This document shows positions 17,343 through 25,136 of a stretch of DNA of 64,000 nt, one piece after another; the stretch's first letter is position 1; each line of letters opens with the position of its first letter. The stretch lies in contig DASWZV010000065.1 in NCBI GenBank assembly GCA_036407095.1, positions 62,001-126,000 on the forward strand, written 5' to 3'. Source of the DNA: Gp6-AA40 sp036407095. GTDB lineage: Bacteria; Acidobacteriota; Vicinamibacteria; Vicinamibacterales; UBA2999. A program made the translations under genes and the position numbers. A model generated the notes under the pieces. That model worked only from the letters and a program-made list of their open reading frames with translations. It made no database searches and was not told the DNA's origin.

Positions 17343-17705
17343 ATGTGGACATGCAGCAAGTGCCGGGAATCGGGAGACGATTTCCTGAATGTGTGCTGGA
17401 ACTGCGGCACATCGCAGGACGGTGTGGAAGACCCGACGTTTCGACCTGTGGCTGCGGAACGCGCCGCATCCCAAACGAGTGACGTGAAGGGTCAGCCTAC
17501 TGAACGGCATCCGATCGCGTGTCCCCGCTGCGAGCGAAAGCTCGAGCATGTCGGCACGAGGCGCTTCCACGAAGGTACGAATTGGGGAGTGCTCGGCGAG
17601 CTCGGCGAGCTGTTCGTGAAACGCGAACGCTTTGACGTGTACGTGTGCCCGCGCTGCGGCCGGGTGGAATTCTTCGTCGACGGCATCGGTGAGGAATACC
17701 GCTAG
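17343..17705 (+). CDS. Double zinc-ribbon protein
   Basis: This 120-residue protein carries two zinc-ribbon halves. C4-x2-C7 and C18-x2-C21 form the first finger (C-S-K-C and C-W-N-C), and two C-P-R-C knuckles near 60 and 101 form the second. The middle is polar. Such proteins bind zinc and often DNA, RNA or a protein partner; no function is known for this one. The start is uncertain because the ribosome site is weak, but all zinc ligands lie downstream of this ATG. The 255 bp before it contain no recognisable gene. Confidence 0.65.
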   Translation: MWTCSKCRESGDDFLNVCWNCGTSQDGVEDPTFRPVAAERAASQTSDVKGQPTERHPIACPRCERKLEHVGTRRFHEGTNWGVLGELGELFVKRERFDVYVCPRCGRVEFFVDGIGEEYR

Positions 17706-17770
17706 CGATCCGGCGACTCCGACGAGTTCAATCATCAGCCGCGAGCGTCGCCCGTAGTCTTCAGCCGGAC

Positions 17771-20403
17771 CTATTCGTACCGCAGCGCGCGCACGGGATC
17801 GATGCGCATGGCGCGCCGTGCCGGCACGTAGCTCGCCGCGCACGCGGCTGCGGCGAACACCAGCATGACGCCGCCATAGGCGATCGGGTCGAGCGGGCTC
17901 ACGCCGAAGAGCGCGCTGCGGAGCACGAGCGATGCGGCCATCGCCCCGATGCCACCAACGCACAGACCGGCTATCACTGCCTTCGAGTTCGACACCAGGA
18001 CGAGACCAATCACCTCGCGTGCGCTCGCGCCGAGCGCGATCCGGATTCCGATCTCGCGCGTCCGCTGGCGGACGGCGAACGAGAACACGCCCAGCATGCC
18101 GACAGTGGCCACGCCGAGCGCGAACCCGCCGAGCGTCGACGCCATCAGCGGCGCCAGGCTGAGGCCTCCAAGCCAGTCTTCCAGCCGGTCGCGAAGCGCC
18201 GTGATCTCGACGCGAATACCCGGGTCGATCCGCTGGGCCGCTGTGGCGACGGTCGCAACCGCCGACGGATCGTCGGTGGAGAACAGCAGTCGCGGCAGAC
18301 GGCCGTCCTGCTGCGGGTGCTCTCCGGGCGGGAGAAACATGAGCGGCTGAATCGCCCGCATCTCGGCAACGTGCGAGTCGGCAACGACGCCGACGATCTC
18401 CAACACCGTGTGATCGCCCGTGCCGTAGAACGTCTGACCGACGACGCGTCCATCCGGCCAGTTCTGGCGGGCCATCGTTTGATTCACGATCACGACGTTC
18501 CGCCGTTCGTCGCCGTCGACGAAGTCGCGGCCATCGAGAATCGGGATGCCGAGCGTGGCGAAATATCCCGGTGAGATCCTCAGGAACTCGATCGTTCGCG
18601 TCTGCTGCACGCTCTCGTTGGGAAGGCGCATGCCGGAGAAGCTGCTGCTGTCTCCGAAAGGCTCGTTGGTAACGAAGCCGAACCGCGACACGCGCGCACG
18701 ACGGAGCTCCGCGGTCAGATCGGCAAGCAGGGCCCGCGAACGAGCCTCATCGTACGTTGTCTCCTCCTCTATGCTCGCGATGGCGACGGCGTCGACGCGA
18801 AAACCGGGATCGAGGACGCGAGCCTGCGTCACGCCGCGCAGCAGCAATCCAGCGCTCGCCAGCAGCACGACGATACGGCCACCTGCACGGCGAGCAGCGC
18901 GCTTCTCAGTGGAAACCTCGACTTGAGCAGTCGCGCATCGTCTTTCAACGCGGCGGCGATGTCCAGCCTCGTGGCGTGGAGGGCCGGCGCCAGCGCGAAC
19001 GCGATGCAGGAAATCGCGGCCAGCATCAACACGTACAGGAAGACCCATCGGTCGACATCGATGTCGAACGGCCGTGCCTCGCCCGACAGCAACCGGAGCG
19101 CGATCGGCGGCAGCCAGATCGCCATGAGCATCCCTACCAGGCCAGCGACGAGGGCGAGCACGAAGCCTTCCGTCAGGAGCTGGCGAACGATTCGCGCCCG
19201 GTCCGCGCCAAGCGAAAGGCGGACCCCGATCTCGCCAAGCCGCGCCGCCGCGCGCGCGAGCAGGAGGTTCCCGACGTTGGCACAGGCGATCAGCAGCACG
19301 AGGACAACGCCAAGGAACAACGCACCGAGAATCGCGAGCGCCGTGCCGGCCGCACGGCGTCCAGTCAGGAACTGCGTGCCGCCGAGCACGAGCGGCCGCC
19401 CCGGCAGGTTCATGCTCGCGCGAAACCGGCGGCCCAGCACGTCAACTTCCGCTCGCGCCTCGTCGTCTGTCACATCGCGCGCGAGCCGCCCGGTCACAGT
19501 CACGCAACAATCCTGCGGCCGATCGAGGATGCCGGCCGCGAACCCATCGTTCGGCCGCACCAGCGGCATCGCGGAGATCGGCAGCCAGATGCGCTGCGCC
19601 GCGCCCGCGGGGCCGACGAACGCTGGCGGAGCTACGCCGACGATCGTGAATGCGATCCCGTTTATGCGCGTGTCCCGTCCGACGACAGCGGGATCGCTGC
19701 CGAATCGCGTTCGCCAAAGCGCGTCGCTCAGAATCGCGACGGTCTGCACCGATCCGCGGCCGTCTTCGCCCGGCAGGAATCCGCGCCCATGCGCCATCCG
19801 GACGCCAAGCACGTCGAAGTAATTGGCGGTCACGAAGTACGACGTCGTCGATCGGCCGGTGCCGCCGGTTTCGAGACGCACCGACATCGGGTGAGCGGCG
19901 GCAAGTCCAGCAAACGTCTTCGACTGCGCGGCGAGAAACGCGTACTCCGGAAACGACAGGCCGCTGGTGCCGCCGATGCGCGGAGGATTGACACTGGACA
20001 CGATGACCACGCGGTCGGGATCGATCAGTCCGGCCATCGGTCGAAACGCGAGGCCGGCGAACACCGTGAACAGGCTCGCGTTGAAGCCGATAGCCACGCC
20101 GAGCACGACCAGCGCCGTCAGCGTGAACGCAGGCTGGCGTGTGAGGCTGCGAACGGTGTAGCTGACATCCTGCCGCGCGCTCCCGAGCCACGGCCAGATC
20201 CACACTGCCCGCGCGTCCTCACGCGCACGCGTCATGTTGCCGATCTCGCGGCGCGCCGCGACGCGCGCGTCGCCGGCCGTCATCCCGTCGCGCTCGAGCG
20301 CCTCCTGTTTCATCGCCAGATGAAACTCGAGCTCCTCGTCGAGTGCCGCGTCGCGCTGCCGCGATCGAATCCAGTAGAGGAGGCGACGAACGAGGCTTCG
20401 CAT
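17771..20403 (-). pseudogene. MacB/FtsX-type orphan permease split by a frameshift
   Basis: The two halves are in different frames. The N-terminal half (start ATG 20403) reads normally through an acidobacterial permease prologue (D-E-E-L-E-F-H-L near residue 25), a first membrane segment, the periplasmic MacB-like domain and membrane segments up to the second FtsX core, then goes wrong after A-V-Q-V-A-V-S near 18870. The C-terminal half resumes in the next frame with V-V-L-L-A-S-A-G-L-L-L-R-G and continues to the usual R-A-L-R-Y-E end at 17771. One base change of length at about 18868-18876 restores a normal ~870-residue protein. It is either a decayed gene or a sequencing error. Its ATG overlaps the padR stop by one base (TGATG). 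Confidence 0.82.
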
Positions 20404-20741
20404 CACGACGCCGCCAGCACTTTGTGAATCGCCACGATGATGCGATCGAACTCCTCGCGCTCGGCGGCCAGCCGCCTGCGCCCGATCGCGGTGAGCGTGT
20501 AGAAGCGGGCCCGCCGGTTGTTCTCCGACGCGCCCCATTCGGCTTTGACGCAGCCGCTCAACAACAAGCGCTGCAGCGCGGGATAGAGTGAGCTCTCGCC
20601 GACCTGCAGGACTTCGTCCGATGCCGCCTTGAGATGCTGCGCGATGCCGTAGCCGTGCATCGAGTCGCGCGCCAGGATCTTGAGGATCAGGAGATCGAGC
20701 GTGCCGGGCAGCAGATCGGGCGGCGGCGTGGTCTTGGCCAT
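20403..20741 (-). CDS. PadR-family transcriptional repressor
   Basis: This 112-residue protein has the PadR winged helix: L-L-P-G-T-L-D-L-L-I-L-K-I-L near 11-24, M-H-G-Y-G-I-A-Q-H-L near 29-38 and the wing segment E-S-S-L-Y-P-A-L-Q-R-L near 49-60. The C-terminal helix ends V-L-A-A-S. It is of the acidobacterial type placed directly before a duplicated-domain permease, here with a one-base TGATG overlap. The ATG at 20741 is preferred to an adjacent GTG since GGGAGAG lies in front. That ribosome site overlaps the first of two identical dyads, suggesting self-repression. Confidence 0.9.
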   Translation of the reverse strand: MAKTTPPPDLLPGTLDLLILKILARDSMHGYGIAQHLKAASDEVLQVGESSLYPALQRLLLSGCVKAEWGASENNRRARFYTLTAIGRRRLAAEREEFDRIIVAIHKVLAAS

Positions 20742-20747
20742 CACTCT

Positions 20748-20766
20748 CCCATCGATAAACGATGGG
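20748..20766. promoter_or_regulatory. Operator-like dyad 1 (CCCATCG-N5-CGATGGG)
   Basis: This is a perfect inverted repeat with 7-bp arms and a 5-bp spacer (ATAAA), immediately upstream of padR. One arm overlaps the padR ribosome site (GGGAGAG on the minus strand). A bound protein here would block transcription or translation of padR and the permease; PadR itself is the obvious candidate. Binding is inferred. Confidence 0.7.
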
Positions 20767-20796
20767 GAGCATCATCCGCGTTCCCGAGCCGCGAAG

Positions 20797-21879
20797 TCAA
20801 GCCCCATCGTCTGTCGATGGGAAAGAAGACGGGTGTGAACCCTGCGTAGCGTTGGTCGTCATCACGATCAAATCCCGCAGCTCCTCGACGACTGCTTCCG
20901 GCACATCGTCACGCGTCAGCAGTTCGCAGAGCGCGGGCAAATCGGCCAGACGAGCGCGCAGAAACCAGTCGTCGGGCGCGTTCCAGCCACCGTCGGCAAG
21001 CCCGCGAGAAAAGTGCGGCTCGTACCGCGGCTGACCGGGACGCTCGTACCGCAGCATGTTGCCGATGTCACAGAGGATCGACCCGGCACAGGCAAACTCC
21101 CAGTCGAGAATCGCCGCCACGCGCCACCTGCCGCGGTCCTGCCGCACGAAGATGTTCGGTGAGTTGAAGTCGGCGTGGACGAGGCAGGCACCATCATGCT
21201 GCGAGGCAGACCGAAGTTCGGTCCGCCCCATGACAGCCACGAAATCGCGAATGCGCGTGATGAGCGCCGCGTCGATCCGATGGCGAAACAACGGCGACGC
21301 CACGAAGTGTTCGACGACTTCGCCAAGACCCGCGTCTGCGAACGGGCCGTCCTGCACCTGGAGTGCCGGCGACAGCAGACCGGATCGTGGAAAGCGAAGT
21401 CGACCGAGTCGAGGCAGCAATCGGCCGGCATCGTACGAGGCCTCGCCGACGCCTGTGGCATCGCCGCGTCGTCTCAAGTCCCTGAGCGAGATGCCGTCGA
21501 TGAACTCGAGCACGCAGAACGGCGGATAGCCGTCCGCACCGTTCACTTCGGCGTGCAGCACCTCTGGCACCGGCACGTCGCCGCGCACGAGCGCAAGGAT
21601 CCGCACTTCCTTCGCACAGGATGCCGGCGCGCGATCGTAGAAGCGCAGGACACATCGCTCCGCCGATCCGGACAACCGGACGGCGTAATTCCAGTTCATG
21701 ATGCCGCCGTGGAGCGGATCGACTGAGACGACGTGCTGCGCGCCGCGCCACGTCGCGAGGAGCGCATCGGCCGTCGCCGCAGCCAATCGCGGCGGAGGCG
21801 AGACCACCTTCCAAGTCGCCTTCTCCACTGCGGCAGGATCCTTCACGAGGACAACGACAGCGCGCTGCGCCTCTTGCAA
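20797..21879 (-). CDS. Aminoglycoside phosphotransferase-family (APH) protein
   Basis: The frame is up to 360 residues; the first codon at 21879 is TTG, and a later start is possible. It carries the APH/choline kinase fold: L-H-G-G-I-M-N-W-N-Y-A-V-R-L near 57-70, Brenner's motif L-V-H-A-D-F-N-S-P-N near 247-256, and I-L-D-W-E-F-A-C-A-G near 271-280 with the Asp expected for Mg-ATP binding. It probably phosphorylates a small hydroxylated metabolite; antibiotic resistance is not implied by family membership. The last codons contain the second padR-site dyad, so the gene abuts the padR promoter. Confidence 0.78.
   Translation of the reverse strand: MQEAQRAVVVLVKDPAAVEKATWKVVSPPPRLAAATADALLATWRGAQHVVSVDPLHGGIMNWNYAVRLSGSAERCVLRFYDRAPASCAKEVRILALVRGDVPVPEVLHAEVNGADGYPPFCVLEFIDGISLRDLRRRGDATGVGEASYDAGRLLPRLGRLRFPRSGLLSPALQVQDGPFADAGLGEVVEHFVASPLFRHRIDAALITRIRDFVAVMGRTELRSASQHDGACLVHADFNSPNIFVRQDRGRWRVAAILDWEFACAGSILCDIGNMLRYERPGQPRYEPHFSRGLADGGWNAPDDWFLRARLADLPALCELLTRDDVPEAVVEELRDLIVMTTNATQGSHPSSFPSTDDGA
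20803..20821. promoter_or_regulatory. Operator-like dyad 2, same arms as dyad 1
   Basis: The arms are identical (CCCATCG and CGATGGG) around the spacer TCTGT. The centre is 55 bp from that of dyad 1. It lies inside the last codons of the phosphotransferase gene, so its conservation is not explained by the coding sequence alone. Two matched sites at this spacing suggest cooperative binding or a small loop. Confidence 0.65.
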
Positions 21880-21916
21880 CTGAAACGGTGATACGTCGTC
21901 CGGACCAACGAACAGA

Positions 21917-22462
21917 CTACTTGCGCCGGCGCGTTCGCGACGTGGACCGCTTTTTCGCCTTCGACGCCTTCCTGTTTTTCAGCGTCGGCGCCTTCCTGGT
22001 CGCTGATGGCGCCACGACCGCGTTCTCACCGAAGTCGCCCTCGACCCACGAGTGGAAGCCCATGCACATACCATCGCCCTGGCGCAGATCGAGCTGGGCG
22101 ACAGGCGCGCCGCCTCGCGTGAGCTGGACGCCAAACGACAGCTCGATCTCCACTCCACCGCCGCGGAGTCCACCAGAAACGCCGTCGATCTGCATCATGA
22201 GTGCATATGTCATCGCATCGACAGCCAGTTCGACGGCCGCGCGGGTTCCCGCGGATGCAGCTGACTCGAGGGTTGCCAGACCAGCGGCACGGACTTTTTC
22301 GAAGAAGATCAGACCGGCCGCGTGTTGCATCCAGAGGTCGAGGGCGTTTTCGCCCGGCGGAGGTCCTGCGAGTGCAAACTCGCGAAATGCCGCCGCCTGG
22401 GCGCGCAGACTTGCTTCACGGTTCAGAGGATCAATCAATGGCGAGGTGATCTTCGACGTCAC
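21917..22462 (-). CDS. Protein of unknown function with basic C-terminal tail
   Basis: This 181-residue protein has a mixed helical N-terminal part (residues 1-85). A beta-rich part follows (L-R-G-G-G-V-E-I-E-L-S-F-G-V and D-G-M-C-M-G-F-H-S-W-V-E), then a C-terminal tail of about 30 residues that is nearly all Lys, Arg, Ser, Ala and Thr. Such tails bind nucleic acids or membranes in other proteins. No conserved family was recognised. It is divergently arranged with the HTTM-like gene, with 74 bp between starts, so the two may share a promoter region. Confidence 0.5.
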   Translation of the reverse strand: MTSKITSPLIDPLNREASLRAQAAAFREFALAGPPPGENALDLWMQHAAGLIFFEKVRAAGLATLESAASAGTRAAVELAVDAMTYALMMQIDGVSGGLRGGGVEIELSFGVQLTRGGAPVAQLDLRQGDGMCMGFHSWVEGDFGENAVVAPSATRKAPTLKNRKASKAKKRSTSRTRRRK

Positions 22463-22536
22463 AGGTCGGTATCCTACCCTGTCGGAAGCGACCGCCCAAC
22501 AAACCGTTGCAGGCAGGTTACTCTCGTAAGCGCGCG

Positions 22537-24285
22537 ATGAGGCTGATGTCGGAGTCGAAAGACGTGAAGATCAGTGTGCCGCGCGGCGTTGTGGGACGCA
22601 GCGTCCTGCTGGCGGTCTTCGCCGCCGCGGTGCTGTTCACCGCCACTCGAGTGCCGTTGGTTCGCCTGGCCGCCGACGGTGCGTCGCAGGCGCGCTGGGT
22701 ACCGCTCGGGGCGTGGGCCGCCACGCAGTTTCCGGCGACTCGCGACGTCTATCGTGCCCATTTCGCGGTGTTCCTCCAGCCCAAACGATTGCCTCTCGTC
22801 GCGCTGTTCGCGGCGCTCGTCATGGCTGCAGTGCGCTCGTTTCCCAGGAGTCTCGGCCTGTGGCTCGCCGAGCGCATGCCGCCGCTTTCGGCGCGCGCCC
22901 TCGGTGCTTACCGTTTGGCATTGGGACTTGGGTTGTTCGCTGCACTGCGCAGGGAGGTGCTTGACGCGGTCTCACCGGAGCACCAACGCTTATCATCGTG
23001 GCTGGCTCGTCTCGATTTCGTACGCACGCTGTCCGCAAGCCCGGACGCGATCGTGTGGATCTGGCACGCGGCGGCGGTCCTGCTTCTCTGCTTTGCCATC
23101 GGGCTCCTGCCGCGCCTCACGCTGGCAGCGGCCGCGGCGGCGATGACGCTGTTCGTTGGCGTCGGCCTGAGTTCGAAAGGGATGCACGACTGGGGCATTC
23201 CGCTCATCACGGTCTGGATGCTGGTCCTCGTTCCGTGGCGGGACAGCATCGGCGTGCACACCGTGATCGCGCGATGGCGGCGGCGCGTGCCGCCGCCGGT
23301 CTCTCCATCGCTGCGTGGTCTGGCGGTGTGGCTGCCAGGGCTCACGCTGGGCATCGCGTTCCTGGCTGCCGCGTTTGCAAAGCTCGACACGAGCGGGGTT
23401 GCCTGGATCACGAGCGGCGCCGTGCGGTTTCACTTCATCGAAGACGCACGTACGGCGCCGGTGTCATGGGGTCTGCTCCTGGCTCGATCGGACGTCGCCG
23501 CCGTCGCGCTCTCGCTCGGCGCGGTCATGATCGAAGGCGCATTCTGGACAGTCGCCTTCTTCAAGCATCCAGCCGTACGCGCACTCTACGGCCTGGCGGG
23601 GTTCGCTATGCTCGCCGGGTTCTATCTCTTTCAGGGACTGTTCTGGCCCGCGTGGTGGGCGCTCTTTCTCGCGTTCCTGCCATGGTCGGTGCTCGATCGC
23701 GTCACCATTCGCGTTCGAGCGACTGACGCAGAGCGTGCGTCGCGATCGCAGGCTCACCACGAGTCTGACGAGACACCCCTCGACACGCCCGTGCCACTGC
23801 CAAGATTCACGTCGATCGCGATTGTGATGTTGACGCTTCAGCAGCCCATCGTCAGCGCGTTGCGCGTCGAATCCGAGCCGTTCTTCTCCGACTACAGCAT
23901 GTATTCATACACCTGGCCGTCGAAGGAGGCGTTCGATACCCATCTGCGTGCCAAGACCGCGCGCTACGAGCTTTCGATCGGGGGCCTGACCGGCGACGAA
24001 CTCGATCGACGCGTGCGTCAACTGCCCGGCGGCGTCGACACGCTGAGTGGCGCGATCGGCCTTGCCACTCGCGGCGAGCCCTGGCCGGATTCGACCCGCG
24101 CTGCCGTCGCCGCGACACGGCGCGACTATCACCAGCGCTTCGGCGAATCGCTGTCACGGATCACCGTCCGCATCCTGCAGCGTGGGTTCGATTGGACGCG
24201 AGGGACCTTCGACGATCCGCCTCGTCTCATCGGTCAGCACGTGCTCGACCTCGATGCGGGGCGCTTCGAGCCCGAAGTTCGATGA
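22537..24285 (+). CDS. Polytopic membrane protein, HTTM/vitamin-K gamma-carboxylase-like
   Basis: This ~582-residue protein is read from ATG 22537 (a TTG ten codons earlier also fits). It has about ten predicted transmembrane segments in the first 390 residues, with the conserved-looking loop G-L-S-S-K-G-M-H-D-W-G-I-P-L near 208-220 followed by W-M-L-V-L-V-P-W. That pattern resembles HTTM domains, the bacterial relatives of vitamin K-dependent gamma-carboxylase. The C-terminal ~180 residues are soluble and include Y-S-M-Y-S-Y-T-W-P, a kind of soluble tail seen in the family. Function of bacterial HTTM proteins is largely unknown. Family assignment is moderate. Confidence 0.6.
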   Translation: MRLMSESKDVKISVPRGVVGRSVLLAVFAAAVLFTATRVPLVRLAADGASQARWVPLGAWAATQFPATRDVYRAHFAVFLQPKRLPLVALFAALVMAAVRSFPRSLGLWLAERMPPLSARALGAYRLALGLGLFAALRREVLDAVSPEHQRLSSWLARLDFVRTLSASPDAIVWIWHAAAVLLLCFAIGLLPRLTLAAAAAAMTLFVGVGLSSKGMHDWGIPLITVWMLVLVPWRDSIGVHTVIARWRRRVPPPVSPSLRGLAVWLPGLTLGIAFLAAAFAKLDTSGVAWITSGAVRFHFIEDARTAPVSWGLLLARSDVAAVALSLGAVMIEGAFWTVAFFKHPAVRALYGLAGFAMLAGFYLFQGLFWPAWWALFLAFLPWSVLDRVTIRVRATDAERASRSQAHHESDETPLDTPVPLPRFTSIAIVMLTLQQPIVSALRVESEPFFSDYSMYSYTWPSKEAFDTHLRAKTARYELSIGGLTGDELDRRVRQLPGGVDTLSGAIGLATRGEPWPDSTRAAVAATRRDYHQRFGESLSRITVRILQRGFDWTRGTFDDPPRLIGQHVLDLDAGRFEPEVR

Positions 24286-24363
24286 CAACGAGCCTCGACC
24301 GCGCTCATAGTATTCTGGTGGACGATCGTCGGTCACATCATTGATGAAGCGACGGAGGATGAC

Positions 24364-25119
24364 TTGCAGCACCGATCGCTCCTGTGGATTTGCCTCGTTC
24401 TACTTCCCGGGCAGGTGTTCGCTCAAGGATCGGTGACCGGCATCGTCAGGGACGCCGCCGGGGCCGCGCTGCCCGGTGTGACCGTCGAACTGGCGGTCAC
24501 GAAGCCGGGCGCGGAACCGCTGCGTACGGCTGTCACGAACGCAACTGGACGCTATGAAATCCGTGACGTGCTGCCGGGAACCTACGCCCTTACCTTCAGA
24601 CTCCCAGGTTTCAATACGCTCAGACGTGATGGCCTTGCCGTGGTTCGAGGAGCACCGATGACCGTCGATGCGGTTCTGCTCGTCGGATCGCTTGTCGACC
24701 CGCTTCCGCCGGGTCAACAGTCCGGGCGGGGCAATTGTCTGCACGGCGACACCGAAACCGATGCGGAATACCAGCGTCGAAGCGACGCGCTCGACGCGAT
24801 GCGCCTGATCGATTTCGTCATCTCGCGGACCATATCGCGCTCCCTTGTTGTACGCATGCCGACGTGGGGCGATCTGGCGGCCTCTCCAGTGGTGGCGAGC
24901 CTCCGAGGTATGCGCGGTCCGAGGGGTGACCTGGCACGAAGGATCGCCTGGGGAGAGAGCACGCCGCTGCCGGGATGGGGCATCGACTATGTCGCGATGG
25001 CCACCGATGTGAGATTCGCGCTGAAGGATCTGCGCGATCCCTGCGGTTTCACCTACTCGTCGCAGGACCCGAATGTCATCCCGTTGCGCTTCACGATTCT
25101 GCCGCTTCAGGACAATTGA
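24364..25119 (+). CDS. Secreted carboxypeptidase-regulatory-like domain protein
   Basis: This 251-residue protein starts at TTG, supported by GGAGG five bases upstream and by the signal peptide it opens (LQHRSLLWICLVLLPGQVFAQG). Residues ~22-100 form one carboxypeptidase regulatory-like (transthyretin-type) beta sandwich: G-S-V-T-G-I-V-R-D-A-A-G-A-A-L-P-G-V-T-V, then T-G-R-Y-E-I-R-D-V-L-P-G-T-Y. Such domains are common at the start of TonB-dependent receptors in Acidobacteria, but no barrel follows here. The C-terminal ~130 residues are unique, with two cysteines near 118 and 236. The next gene follows 17 bp on, probably in the same operon. Confidence 0.75.
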   Translation: MQHRSLLWICLVLLPGQVFAQGSVTGIVRDAAGAALPGVTVELAVTKPGAEPLRTAVTNATGRYEIRDVLPGTYALTFRLPGFNTLRRDGLAVVRGAPMTVDAVLLVGSLVDPLPPGQQSGRGNCLHGDTETDAEYQRRSDALDAMRLIDFVISRTISRSLVVRMPTWGDLAASPVVASLRGMRGPRGDLARRIAWGESTPLPGWGIDYVAMATDVRFALKDLRDPCGFTYSSQDPNVIPLRFTILPLQDN

Positions 25120-25136
25120 GTCCCTTGCGTCAGGTC

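Noticed and set aside
18757..20427. Plus-strand open frame of 556 codons
   Set aside because: Antisense to the permease; Arg/Asp/His-rich shadow with no recognisable domain.
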